A stretch of DNA of 64,000 nt from Costus lasius. Taxonomy: Eukaryota; Streptophyta; Magnoliopsida; Zingiberales; Costaceae. Below the pieces are notes generated by a model. It was not told the origin of the DNA and made no database searches. It saw only the letters and a list, made by a program, of their open reading frames with translations. Location of the stretch: the NCBI GenBank assembly GCA_027563935.2, contig JANVAS020000231.1, forward strand, positions 14,092,001 to 14,156,000, read 5' to 3'. The position numbers were made by a program, and so were the translations under genes. Numbering within the stretch: position 1 is the first letter of the stretch; every line of letters starts with the position of its first letter. This document shows positions 1 to 11,060 of this stretch, in pieces.

Positions 1-2506
1 AGGTAACTACGTTACCATCCATATCAATCTTCTTCTTGAAGATCCATTTACAGCCTATAGGGATTACTCCCGGAGGCGGATCAACCAAATCCCAGACTTG
101 GTTATCTGACATGGAGTCCATCTCGGCTCGCATAGCTTCAAGCCATCTTGCTGATTCCGGTCCACTGACCGCATCCGCATAGGTGAGGGGTTCATCATTA
201 ATGATGTAGACTCCGTCATAGCGCTCAGGCTGTCGACGAATCCTTCCCGATCTACGCGGTTCCCGTGATATCTGAGCCTCAGGTTGAACATCAACCTGTT
301 CTATTTGCTCAGGCTCATCCAACTGAGCTTGACTACTTTGTCCCTCTTCTGGACTTTCATCCAGTTTTATTTCTCTCCCACTGGCTTCTTGTAGAAGAAA
401 TTCCTTCTCAAGAAAAATAGCCGTTCGAGCAACAAATATTTTGTTCTCTTTGGGATCGTAGAAATAATAACCCTTAGTTTCTTTAGGGTAACCAACAAAG
501 ATACGTTTATAAGATCTGCTCTCTAGTTTCCCAGAGGCGAGCTTTTTGACATAAGCCTCGCAACCCCAGATTTTGATAAATGTCAAGCTTGGCTGTTTCC
601 CATACCATAACTCATATGGAGTCTTTGAAACGGCCTTGGATGGCACTCAGTTTAGTACCTTTGCAGCTGTTTCCAGTGCAAATCCCCAAAAGGAGTAAGG
701 TAGAGTAGCCTGACTCATCATCGAACGAACCATATCCAATAAGGTTCTATTTCTCCTCTCGGACACACCATTCCATTGCGGTGTTCCTGGCGGAGTGTGC
801 TGTGAGATAATCCCACACTCCTTCAGATAGTCAGTAAACTCTCGACTCAAGTATTCTCCACCTCGATCGGATCAAAGTGCCTTGATATTCCGGCCTAGCT
901 GATTCTGTACTTCATTTTTGAACTCTTTGAACTTGTCAAAAGATTCACTCTTATGTCTCATTAGATAGACATAACCATATCTACTGAAATCATCAGTAAA
1001 AGTAATGAAGTATAAATAGCCACCTCTGGCATGTTTACTAAATGGCCCACACACATCACTGTGAATAAGGTCAAGTAAACCTGAAGCCCTTTGACCTTTA
1101 TTAGAAAAAGGAGTCTTCGTCATTTTGCCCATTAAACAAGCTTTGCATGTATCAAGCTCCTCATAGGAGAATGATCCCAGCAGTCCATGGTCATACAACC
1201 GCTTAATGCGCTTCTTGTTAATATGACCTAAACGACTATGCCATAGCAAGGTGCTGTCATCAGCATACTTGGTTTTCTTATTATCAATTTGTTGTACAGA
1301 ACATTCCATGTCCAACATGTATAACCCATTGTTAATCGACCCAGTAGCATAAACAATATTATCAAATGAAATACAACACTTTAAAGTTTTGCATTCAAAA
1401 GAAAATCCTTTCCTGACAAGAGCAGGAATAGAGATAATATTCTTAGTTATGCTCGGTACAAAATAACAATTGTCAAGTTCTAATACAAAACCAGATGGTA
1501 AAGAGATGTTATATTGTCCTACAGCAACAGCAGCAACCCGTGCCCCGTTTCCAACTCGTAGGTCCACCTCATGCTGTCCCACCTGTCTTCTTCTCTTGAG
1601 TTCCTGTACATTTGAACAAATGTGAACTCCACATGCAGTGTCCAACACCCATGAAATAGAAGAAGCTACCATGACTTCAGTCACGTAAATACCTGAGCCA
1701 GAAGTTAAAGGCTTGCTTCCCTTCTTCTCTCCTTGGAGCGCTTTACAGTCCTTCTTCCAGTGACCGAGCTGGCCACAATGGAAACATCTGTTGTCCTTTG
1801 ACCGCTTTATCTTTTGTTTCAGAGCCTTGTTGTAGCTCTTGATAGGGGCTTTGCCCTTCTTCCCCTTCTTCTTGTTCCTTGAAGGAACCAGCAAGACAGA
1901 GGAGGAAGGCTTTCCCTTCTCAAGAGTCTGCTCTGTGGTACAGAGCATGTTCAGTAACTCTGCCGGAGTACAATCGATCTTGTTCATATTAAAATTAATA
2001 ATGAACGGATCAAAAGAGGCTGGGAGAGACTGCAGGATAATGTCTACAACAAGTTCCTGATTGATGGTGTGTCCCAGTTTCTCTAGAGCCTCCTTGTACC
2101 CAATCATCTTGAGTACCCGAGCTCCCACTGGACTCCCTTCAGTCAGTTTGCTCTGAAAGAAAAGTTTCGTCAAGTTATAGCGTTCAGTCCTTGCCTGTGC
2201 AGCATACAGCATCTTGAGATTTGCTATAATATCAATAGGAGATAAATCCTCATGCTGACGCTGGAGCTCTGGCGTCATTGACGCAAGCATAAGGCAAGCG
2301 ACATCAGTACTATCACTGACGTGCTTCTCATAAGCATCCCGAACTGCCCTTGCGGCGTTCGCTGCGGGTTGAGCCGGTATTGCCGTCTCAAGGACATACA
2401 GTTCCCTCTCAGCCTTAAGAACAATCTTAAGCTGTCTGTACCAGTCTGAGAAGTTTGGCCCAGCAAACTTCTCCTTTTCCAGTATGGATCGCAGATTGAG
2501 CCCTGT
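1..2506 (-). pseudogene. Copia A gag-pol polyprotein, broken, 5' two-thirds only
   Basis: The frame is homologous to the intact 1293-codon frame of copy F. It encodes gag with a CCHC zinc knuckle (CX2CX4HX4C), then protease (WVLDTAC), the GAG-pre-integrase/HHCC region, integrase, and the N-terminal part of reverse transcriptase at the window edge. Breaks seen: the gag start codon is replaced by ACA (2504-2506); an in-frame TGA at 872-874, beside the integrase core RSD motif; and a TGA at 647-649 where sister copies have CGA (Arg). The first downstream ATG is at 2290, far inside gag. The product in an intact copy is the nucleocapsid plus the enzymes that copy and insert the element. Confidence 0.85.
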
Positions 2507-4352
2507 GGTGCTCGTTGCTGCAGGAATCTACAACATTGCAAGAACAACAAGGTCAGTATCCATGTTAGAATCAATCCAGGACTTAAGAATGATTCTTTTC
2601 TCACTATTTTATCTGACTGAAAAATCCAATAAAACAGTCCGAAAGAGTAAAACCCCTTTTATTGAGATGGGATCCAGATTTCATACTTGGTCTCCGCGTC
2701 CCGCTCAGGCGAGATAAGATGCACAGAGAGTTCAAGCACTAATCACTGGTAGGCTATCCATGCCAATCGCCAACCCGTGCGATTCTCCTTCATCTGGGCA
2801 ATCCAGCAGACTGTGCCAACTGAGTTGGTACAACACAGTCTCTGATTCCACAGATGGCTGCCTCCATATAGCTAGCATATGCTCAATATGTAGCCTACAT
2901 GGTCAAGCTGACCTGACCTACTCCCTGGACCACCACGTGCTATGCTGAGCAACGAGAAGCGATAAATCCCTTCTCTGTAGCATGTAGGTGTAATCACACA
3001 CCGTCTGAAGATAGCTGGGCGTGCCCACTGAGTGGGTACAACACGGCCCCAACGATAGTCAGAACAGCGAGGTTTCGCGTCAGAAGGCTATCGAGCTTGA
3101 TATTTTACGTTGGATTTTAACGGTCCATTTAATCTTCTTACTATCATGCAATATCTATGGTGATAGCAAAAGAATAAATCATGCATGTGCTAATCTTACT
3201 TAAAACAGTAAATTGAAAGCACAATTATCTTATGTGGTAAATGCCCATTAAGACTAAGTAAAAACCCTAGTTTTACACAAGTTTTCACTTGAGCTCTTTA
3301 TGGGTCTCTTTCACTTCATCTGGCCCAGCCCGGGCCCAAGCGCCCTCTGCAGTCCAAATGCATGTGCCCACTAGACTGGTTGCGCCTGTTCTAGAGTCGA
3401 ACTCTAGACCTCCCACCTGGTGAAGCCACTTGCTGCAAGCGCCTCTGCCATGTGTGCTCTGTGCTCATGTCTGATCAAATTACATTTTAATCTATCTAGA
3501 CATGGTTTGACACGCAGGTCAATTATACATTATTATAAATTAAAGTGTGATACACAGATCACAATAAAAATTTACAATTAATTCCAGGCACGCAGGCCCC
3601 AGCACAGCACACAAATTAGGGCAGCCCACATAAGATTAAATAGACACCCAATCAGGTTAAATAAGCATACATGTGATCCAATCAGAAAATAAAATTTTTG
3701 AAAAACCCATGGCATCAATTTTATTTCCTTATATTCCCTACTACCTTACAACGGTCCATTAATAGGGATCCACTCATCAGACCAAGTCAGACCCACTGCC
3801 CTTGCATGCACCCAGTCATAACTGACTTGTGTTGACCTTGTGGTCAACTATGCATGCCTTAAGGGCTGAACGTCCCACATGATTTCTGGCAGGCGGGTGT
3901 GACCCCGGGCCTTAATCATGATCATTCACTAGGCGCCTCAATCAGACATTGCTACACGCCCTTCTGCAGTCGGCCTATAGCCACCTGTATGCGTGCGCAT
4001 AGGTGCTATCTGGCCGACCCATCTAGGCTGTCAGATGGTCTGATCAGGCTGTTGGGTCCAGACTAGACTGACGACTTCAACCCTAGTAACCCGTCTAAGT
4101 ATATCAAGTAGGCGCTTTAGAGATCTAGGTGAGGGGCGCGCAAGACAATAAGTTTTTGATAAAAACTTCTCCCTATGCGCAAACAAGCATCATACATGCG
4201 CAAGCTTGGAAGAAAACAAGATACATGTAGTTCTAAACCATGAACTATATTTTCGCATGATGCCCAAAAGATGCGCATGTAGTAGATCTACCATAAGCTT
4301 ATAACAAACATGGATCACAACAAAAGCAATCATATGCATGAAGCCAAAACAA
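2507..4352 (-). other. Copia A 5' leader (untranslated)
   Basis: This is the non-coding stretch between PBS and gag. It aligns with the leaders of copies B, E and F. It carries the two paired hairpins (2813-2836 with core CCAACTGAGTTGG, and 3021-3044 with core CCCACTGAGTGGG, read on the plus strand) and the tRNA-like module (T-arm 3391-3407, A-box 3440-3450). No coding potential is visible. The conserved structure suggests signals acting in the genomic RNA. Confidence 0.7.
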
Positions 4353-4364
4353 GCTCTGATACCA
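4353..4364 (-). other. Primer-binding site, copia A (tRNA-iMet)
   Basis: On the minus strand this reads TGGTATCAGAGC, the usual plant PBS complementary to the 3' end of initiator tRNA-Met. It lies two bases inside the 5' LTR boundary, as in copies B and E. Confidence 0.85.
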
Positions 4365-4366
4365 AT

Positions 4367-6019
4367 TGAAAGTGGCGAAACCTAGGTCATAGGCGCATAT
4401 AAAATTTTCATAGGCAGCAGAAATTTTAGGTTTCTTGATCGTATGGCTTAATCATATGATCAACATTAAAACTTGCTTAAAACAAGTGAAGATGTTACCA
4501 TGGCCATGAGAGGCGGCTTGGAAGAAGATAGAGGGCGAGTGGCTCTCCTCCAAAGAAGTCGCACACAAGGTGATGGAACTTGCTTCCTTGCGCGTCCCTT
4601 GTGCTAGCAAAAACGCCAAGGTATCCTGATCGTGTATGAGGAGATGTGTTCACCCCTTTGGCTGGCGAAACTTCTTCCCTTTCGTGGAGGTAAGACACGC
4701 ACGAGAGGAAGGGGGCGAGAGAGAGCGTCTCTACGTTCGAAACCGTGGGGGGTTTCCAAAAGGAATCATGCCTTCCAAATATAGTAAGTGTTTTACTCTT
4801 ACTTTAACTCCCATGTAACCATCGAAACTCATCTCTCAATCGAACCATACGTTCACCAAAGTGAACCGGTTCTATTCCATTTGGTTCAAAGACCAAATCA
4901 AACCAAGCCATGGTCTAGATCTCATATGAACCAGATGGCTCAAGATCTAACCACACATCTCTTGATGCTCTTGATCTCATCGATCAAGCATCAATTCTCC
5001 CGATCGAAGCTTACCGATCACTAGCCCTAATCAATCAAACATGATCAGACCAGATCTCACTTCCAATCAGAGTTTAAACTCCTTTAAACTAAACCAAAAC
5101 AATTCAGTCCACACGATCTGACATAAGTAAGCCATATCATCAAATTGTGCGACCCTAAGTGTTTCCTTCAATGTCGGTAACGATAACTTACGTTATCACG
5201 ATCAGAGAGGGGTATCTAGCAACACATCACTGTCTGCCGATATGAAGGAAAGAGTCTTCCAAGACTACACCCAAACCATAGCACAAGTGTGAATCCAATT
5301 CACTTGACATACATGTTTCCTTTGCCACTGGATGTTCTCATTGGACAAGCGTGTCAAGCCTGTAATTCCAATATGATGAAAATGATTAGATCAGATGAAC
5401 ATAGTCATCTGGGTATGGCCATACACTTTCTCAATCATCTCATCCAGGGGGCCCCTTTAGAACATCACACTCCAACAAGGAGAGGCAATCCTATATCTAT
5501 CACTAGTGTCCTAACATGACTCATGCTCATTATCCAAGATAATCTATAACCATTATATTTCAAATGATATTGAATTACCTCAAGACAATGCCAATCATCA
5601 TTTAGAAACACAAGCGATCTCAAGTCAGAGGAAATATGTCACTTGCTTGCATATAAGGATTATTCACATTGTGACAAATAATTGAATATCCTAAGTAGGG
5701 TCTGTCCAGTACATCCAATGCACCTATGTGTCTACATCTTATTCCATGCTCGAAGCACCCTATAAGATTAGAACACATATTAGTCTCAATCATATCAAGG
5801 CTGTCTCATGTTCACCAAGATATCTCGACTAAGGACAATACTGCATGTCAGCCAAGCTGAACACCATTGAGACATTATTCAGAAGTATACATAACAGCAG
5901 CAGATAATGTAACAACCTGAATAACAACCATTGCCTTTATAAACTTATACATAGTTTATACATGATACTGAAATCATCCCAAAGGCCTCAAACATTAGCC
6001 TTAAGGGCATACCCCAACA
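4367..6019 (-). repeat. 5' LTR of copia A
   Basis: The LTR is 1653 bp, TG...CA on the minus strand, starting TGTTGGGGTATGCCC (plus-strand end GGGCATACCCCAACA at 6019). It matches the LTRs of B, E, F and H along its length. It contains the conserved LTR hairpins, one of which has a mismatch here (plus strand GATCAGAGAGGGG instead of GATCAGTGAGGGG near 5200). Its partner LTR is outside the window, so the insertion cannot be dated. Confidence 0.9.
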
Positions 6020-7835
6020 TAGATAGATAAAGCAGTCCACTTAACCAGAAGCGCAAAAACATCACATAAGTTTTGAAACCCTTAACAAAATGGAACATGT
6101 TCCCCATCAACTTTCATCCATCGAATAAACTAATTACAAGAACCTATCTATCTTAATCACAATTGGCATCCAAGGAGACAAGGTTAAACAAACAACAATG
6201 TCATTCATACCATGGCATCCTGAATATTCATCATGTGAAATCACAATTCACAAACAAAAAATTTCAAGAAAAGTCCATCATCAGATACAACAAAATAGCA
6301 ACAGTTGGGTTACAACAAAATAGCATCACAAGATAGTATCATAACATCATAGTACCATCACATCATCACAAAATAGCATACAAAACAGCATCACAAAATG
6401 ATTTCAAGAACATTCAACAGCATCAGAACACACTACATATCTCCCAGACTAAATGCAGCACAGTCCTCTGTGCTATGAATAAGTACAACAAAAGATGGAA
6501 AATGTGGGGTATGATACTCATAAAAAATAAGAGGCGCCATCACCATCAGTATCCCCGTCTGTGCTCATCTCCGCGCCTGGTTCTTGAGCTTCATCTTCAT
6601 CTTCATCGCCATCTCCCCGGATGTCATCAGAATCACCATCTCCAAGGTCGGATTGCAATTTTGTCTTGAGATCACTGAATGATGCCCAGAAAGAACTCAT
6701 AAATTTGGCTTGGCGATTTAGTTCATCACTAAGCCCGTGATGTTCGCCATGGAGGCTAGACATATCAAAGCGCATCTGTGCCAATGTGTCTTCAATACCG
6801 TCTATGATGGTAAGTAGGCGGTCCAACTTTTCTTCAATACGACTCCATCATCCCTCCACGTCTGGAGCAGAGGAGGGAGTGAAGGTTCCAAAACCAAATG
6901 AACTTCCAGCTGATGGTATCGGTGCAGCTGTAGAAACCGGGGTAGGGATCTCCTCAACTCCCTCAGGCCTTAAGGTCCAATTTTGTTTATCACGTATAGT
7001 GGTGCGCCTTTGATTAGGTAGTGGCATAGTAGTATCACTGCCTTTGAAAATCAGACAATAATCATCACCCTCTTTCACTATCAGCTTCATAGAAATACAA
7101 GAGTCCAAATCCATGCGGTTACACCCTTTGGCTTTTGGCATAGCAGTAGGGTCGACTCCAGAAGCTAAGGCAATGTGTGTAACTAGTCCACCCATGACAA
7201 CCATTCCTTTCTAGGCTCATGCTACCTTATATAGTTGCTTGGCCAGAAAGTAAGTAGAGTTCAGTTTAAATCCATGCAGCATTGCCCAGATGAAGAGGAC
7301 CTTGGTGGAGCGTACCATGCTATCACTTTCACCTCTACCAAAGATAGAGTGTGCCAACACCCTATGTACGTATCGGAGTACGGGGTTACTTATGGAACTA
7401 GCACGAGCTGTCTTGGAGGCATAGTAGAGGTCATGACTAATGATCTTCCAAAATTCACTCTCATTATCATCCCGAGGTGCCCGTCGCGTGCTGTCCTTTG
7501 GAAAACCAAAAATTTGGTTTAAACGTTGGAGAGTCAGTGAGAATTCCTTGCTCTGTAATCGAAATGAAATTCAGCCTTTATTTGCATCGTCGTATGTACT
7601 CACTTGGACGTTTAATAAACTAAAGAATTCCAAAGTCAGTGGTATATATGTGGCATGATGTAATCCAAAGAACTGCTGCCATCCGATATTTGCATACATC
7701 CACTGAACATCTTCATAAAGTCCCAACATACGCATTGCTTCTATATCAAGATAGCGCGTGTTGATGATCTGGCATTGTAGAATAAGAGCGCAAGCAGATT
7801 CTTGGGCAGCGTTACGAAGTGGAAAATCATATGGC
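6020..7835 (-). mobile_element. Athila-type Ty3/gypsy L1, 3'-side segment
   Basis: This is the host sequence into which copia A (left) and copia B (right) inserted. Its minus strand carries the C-terminal part of the env-like ORF (6518-7835) and, at 6020-6517, AT-rich non-coding sequence with CATCACAAAATAG-like short repeats. It joins the segment that resumes at 16981: the 5-bp ATGGC duplication of copia B lies at both junctions and the reading frame continues across. L1's own 3' LTR is not in the window. Confidence 0.75.
6518..7835 (-). pseudogene. Athila env-like ORF (plant transposon-protein domain), C-terminal part, broken
   Basis: On the minus strand this segment encodes a globular domain I recognise as the ATHILA ORF-1/'putative plant transposon protein' type. 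It is followed by a Pro/Ser/Gly-rich linker, a coiled-coil-like stretch (about 6700-6830) and an acidic Asp/Glu-rich tail ending at 6518. In-frame stops interrupt it near 7213 and at 6848-6850; the second fits a Trp to TGA change. The N-terminal part is at 16981-17116, separated by copia B. Such ORFs lie between pol and the 3' LTR in Athila elements. Their function is not established, and I see no clear membrane segment here. Confidence 0.6.
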
Positions 7836-8621
7836 TGTTGGGGTATGCCCTTAAGCCTAATGTTTGAGGCCTTGGGATTGTAACAGTATCGTGTAATAAA
7901 CGTTTATGTTTATAAAGGCATGGTTATTATTCAGTTAGCTACATTGTCTGCTGCAATATATGTTCTTCTGAATAATGTCTCAATGCTGTTCAGCTGGGCT
8001 GACATGCAGTTAAGTCCTTAGTCGATGTATCTTGGTGAACATGAGACAGCCTTGATATGGTTAAGACTAATATGTGTTCTAGTCTTATAGGATGCTTCGA
8101 GCATGAAATAAGATGTAGACTCATGGGTACATTGGATGTACTGGACATACCCTACTAGGATATTCAATTGTTTGTCACAATGTGAATAATCCTTGAATAT
8201 GACAAGTGGCACATTTCCTCTGACTTGAGATCACTTGTGTTTTCTAAATGATGATTGTCATTGTTTTGAGGTAGTTCAATATCATTTGAAACATAATGAT
8301 TATAGACTATCTTGGATAATGAGCTTGAGTCAGGTTAGGGCACTAGTGATAGACATAGGATTGCCGTCTCCTTGTTTAAGGAGTGTGATGTTCTAAAGGG
8401 GCCCCCTGGATGAGATGATTGAGAAAAGAGTATGGCCATACCCAGGTGACTGTGTTCATCTGATCTAATCATGCTCATCATATTGGAGCTACAAGCTTGA
8501 CACGCTTGTCCAATAAGAACATCCAGTGGCAAAGGAAACATGTATGCCTAGTGATGTGGATTCACACTTGTGCTATGGTTTGGGTGTAGTCTTGGAAGAC
8601 TATTTCCTTTATATCGGGAGA

Positions 8622-8673
8622 CAGTGATGTGTTGCTAGATACCCCTCACTGATCGTGATAAACGTGAGTTATC
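8622..8673 (+). other. Twin conserved hairpins in copia LTR
   Basis: Hairpin 1 has stem CAGTGA/TCACTG (8622-8627, 8646-8651) around an 18-nt loop that is identical in another copia family. Hairpin 2 follows five bases later with stem GATAA/TTATC (8657-8661, 8669-8673). In copies E and H hairpin 2 is a perfect GATAAC/GTTATC. In the C-family LTR the same two-hairpin layout occurs with different stem sequences (36052-36102). The function is unknown; the layout suggests a cis-acting DNA or RNA signal. Confidence 0.55.
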
Positions 8674-9072
8674 GTTACCGACATTTAAAGGAAACCCTCA
8701 GGGTCGCACAATTTGATGATATGGCTTACTTAAGTCAGATCGTGTGGACTGAATTGTTCGGGTTCAGTTTAAAGGGATTTAATCTCTGATTGTGAGTGAG
8801 ATCTGGTCTGATCATGTTTGATTGATTAGGGCTTGAGATCGGTAAGCTTCGATCGAGAGAATGGATGCTAGATTGGTCAGATCAGAAGCATCAAGAGATC
8901 GACGGTCAGATTAAGAGCCTTAAGGCTTTATTATGGTCTGGACTGATTGCTTGGTTTATTTGGTTATTGAACCAAATGGATTTGAACCAGCTCATTGGTT
9001 GAGCGCATGGTTCAAGTGATAAGAGGCATTGGCGATTGGGGTGATACATGGTCGCAAGTGAAGAAATGGGAT

Positions 9073-9090
9073 GCTATTTTTAGATAGCAC
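9073..9090 (+). promoter_or_regulatory. Candidate TATA region of copia B LTR
   Basis: This is a dyad, TGCTAT-TTTTAG-ATAGCA, with an AT-rich core (TATTTTTA). It lies about 430 bp before the LTR end, a plausible place for the U3/R border. A similar CTATTTTTAGATAGC is present in copy F, and GCTATTTTTGGAAT in copy E. There is no direct evidence of a transcription start. Confidence 0.3.
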
Positions 9091-9276
9091 ATCTCTTAAC
9101 GTGACCACATCTCACGTTCACGCCAAGAGAATACTATTCTCGTCTCTTGCTCTCTTGACGCCGGCTTGAGCATTCGTCTCTTGCACTCTCATGGGTGAAG
9201 GAGTGGACGACAAGAGGAAACATTCGACCAAGCAAGGATCTCTTTTTCCTTTCCATTCGGCAAGACAACCTTGGAA

Positions 9277-9292
9277 CCTTGCTAGCACAAGG
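9277..9292 (+). other. Small LTR hairpin with CTAGCA loop
   Basis: The stem CCTTG/CAAGG encloses the loop CTAGCA. The loop is unchanged in all family copies. In copy H the stem is CTTTG/CAAAG (56871-56886), a compensated change. Copy A has a wobble-paired version and copy E has one outer mismatch. It lies downstream of the candidate TATA region, so it should be in the RNA near its 5' end. Confidence 0.45.
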
Positions 9293-9525
9293 AGCACCAA
9301 GGAAGAAGCGCATTGATCATCTTGTGTGAGAGACTTAGGAGAAGGTTCGCTTGTGCCTTTGCCTCCAAGACACCATCCAAGTGATGGCAATGGTGAGTAT
9401 CGCTTCTCATTGAAAGTTGATCATATTATATGCTATGCGATCTATTAGAAACCCTAGATTCCGCTAGAAGTTTTTGTTGCGCCTCCTATTAGGGTTTCGC
9501 CCCCCTTGTCTAGGGGACCTTCAAT

Positions 9526-9537
9526 TGGTATCAGAGC
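9526..9537 (+). other. Primer-binding site, copia B (tRNA-iMet)
   Basis: TGGTATCAGAGC starts two bases after the 5' LTR ends at 9523. It matches the plant initiator tRNA-Met 3' end, the common primer of Ty1/copia elements. Confidence 0.92.
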
Positions 9538-9653
9538 GAAGGTTTATCTTGCATGATAATATGTTTGCTTTCTTTGTGATCCTTTAACATGATCTATATG
9601 TTACATGCGATAGTACAAGTTTGTGAAAGTTTTTCATGCTTGCGCATGTTTTC

Positions 9654-9740
9654 TAGTTGGCGCATATCATATGTTTATGTTTTCAAGTTGGCGCATATCA
9701 TATGTTTATGTCTTCAGTTGGCGCATATTGTATGTTTTCT
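9654..9740 (+). repeat. About 30-bp tandem triplication after the PBS of copia B
   Basis: Three units share the core AGTTGGCGCATAT followed by CATATGTTTATG-like sequence (9654-9684, 9685-9714, 9715-9740); the third is shorter and diverged. I do not see the array in the leaders of A or E, so it looks specific to this copy or its sub-lineage. Confidence 0.7.
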
Positions 9741-10445
9741 TAAAAACCAACATCACATGCGCGACTCACTATAGATCTAAGGCCTTGCATTAAACCCTTA
9801 GACGGGTTATTAGGGTTGAAGTCACCCCCCTAGGTTAGATCCAAAAGTCTGATCAGACTATCTGACAGCCTTGATGGGTTGACCAGGTAGCACCTGTGCG
9901 CAAGCACGTGGTGGCTACAGGTCGACTGCAGACAGGCGTGTAGCGATGTCTGATTGAGACAACTAGTGAACACACATGAGTTAGGCCCGGGGTCACACCC
10001 GCTTGCCAGACCTCATTGTGGTTGTTCAGCCCTCGCGTATGCATGGTTGACCTTATGGTCGACTCAAGTCAGTTAGGACTTGGTGCATGCAAGGGCAGTG
10101 GATCTGACTAGGATGGATGAGTGGATCCCTAGTAATGGACCGTTGTAAGGTTGTAGGGCAAATAAGGAAATTAAAATTGATGCCTATGGGTTTTCGAAAT
10201 TTAAATTTTCTTGAGTGGATCACATGTTGATTGATGCAATGTGTTTGTCTATTTATTCTTATGTGGGCTGCCCGTTCTTAATGTGTGCTGTGCTGGGGCC
10301 TGCGTGCCTGGGAATTAATTGTAAATTAATTTTTATTTTTGTGATCTGCGAATCACAGTTTAATTAATTTATAATGTGTAATTGACCTGCGTGTCAATCT
10401 TGTCTAGATAGTTAAATTTGTAATTTAATTAGACAAGAGCACAGA

Positions 10446-10521
10446 GCACACTTGGCAGAGGCGCATGCAGCAGTGGCTAGACCAGGTGGGAGGTCCAGGG
10501 TTCGACTCTGGACAGGCGCAT
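10446..10521 (+). other. tRNA-like (Pol III promoter-like) module in copia leader
   Basis: TGGCAGAGGCG (10453-10463) fits the A-box consensus TRGYNNARNNG. GGTTCGACTCT (10499-10509) fits the B-box in 10 of 11 positions. Their spacing is close to that of a real tRNA. The B-box lies in a T-arm, CCAGG-GTTCGAC-TCTGG. A run of T follows at 10522. The 5' and 3' ends do not form a good acceptor stem, so this is not a functional tRNA gene. A captured tRNA-derived SINE or a retained structural element are the main options. Confidence 0.5.
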
Positions 10522-10851
10522 TTTCCCTGGTGGGCGCACCTGAGCTGCAATTGGCGCTTGGGCCCTGGTTGGGCCAGATGAGCAGCTTAAAGCCCTATGA
10601 AGAAAAGCAAGTCAAGACTTAAGTTAAATTAAGGTCTTACTAGGGCTATGGGCTTTTACCACATAAGATTCATGCTTTCTTTTATTTATTGTTTAAATAT
10701 TAGAATTGCATGATTAGTTTATCTTCTGCTATCACCATAGGAATTGCATGATAGTGAAGAAGATAAAAAGACCGTTAAAATCCAACGCTAAAATATCAAG
10801 CTTGTAAGCCTTCTGACGCGAAACCTCACTGTTCTGATTATCGTTGGAGCC

Positions 10852-10875
10852 GTGTTGTACCCACTCAGTGGGCAC
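10852..10875 (+). other. Leader hairpin 1, copia B
   Basis: The self-complementary core CCCACTCAGTGGG (10860-10872) is flanked by GTG and CAC that can pair beyond a bulge. The same element is at 3021-3044 (A), 43160-43183 (E) and 63897-63920 (F). Self-complementary leader hairpins in retroelements often serve RNA dimerisation or packaging; that role is inference here. Confidence 0.5.
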
Positions 10876-11060
10876 GTCCATCTATCTTCAGACGGTGTGG
10901 GATTACACCTGTGTGTTACAGAGTAGGGATTTATCCCTTCTCGTTGCTCAGCATAGCACATGGTGGTCCAGGGAGTAGGTCGGGTCAGCTTGACCATGTA
11001 GGCTACATATGTGGCGCATATGGTAGCACATGGAGGCAGCCATCTGTGGGATCAGAGGCT

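Larger units (their letters stand above)
1..6019 (-). mobile_element. Copia A: Ty1/copia LTR retrotransposon, 3' part outside window
   Basis: This is a minus-strand element. From right to left it shows a 5' LTR (4367-6019), a tRNA-iMet primer-binding site, a leader of about 1.85 kb, gag, protease, integrase and the start of reverse transcriptase, cut by the window edge. It belongs to the same family as copies B, E, F and H. It sits in old Athila sequence (L1) that resumes at 6020. The expected 5-bp target duplication on this side is TAGAT (6020-6024); its partner lies outside the window. The reading frame has several nonsense changes and a lost gag start, so this copy is dead. Lineage (Tork/Angela type) is inferred from domain order, PBS and LTR length. 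Confidence 0.9.
7836..9523 (+). repeat. 5' LTR of copia B
   Basis: The LTR is 1688 bp, from TGTTGGGGTATGCCC to GGGGACCTTCA. It contains two neighbouring hairpins (8622-8673), an AT-rich dyad that could hold the TATA element (9073-9090), and a small hairpin with loop CTAGCA (9277-9292). Apparent ORFs inside it are chance frames repeated in every LTR copy. Confidence 0.97.

Noticed and set aside
5289..5519. Recurrent frame of 60-76 codons in copia LTRs (also near 8335, 15792, 38010, 45419, 55947, 58782)
   Set aside because: It recurs because the LTR recurs. Its length varies with indels, it overlaps the non-coding LTR and has no recognisable domain. The repetition reflects the element, not a conserved gene.
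10446..10521. Functional tRNA gene in the copia leader
   Set aside because: A-box, B-box and T-arm fit, but I cannot form an acceptor stem or a convincing anticodon arm. Kept only as a tRNA-like module.
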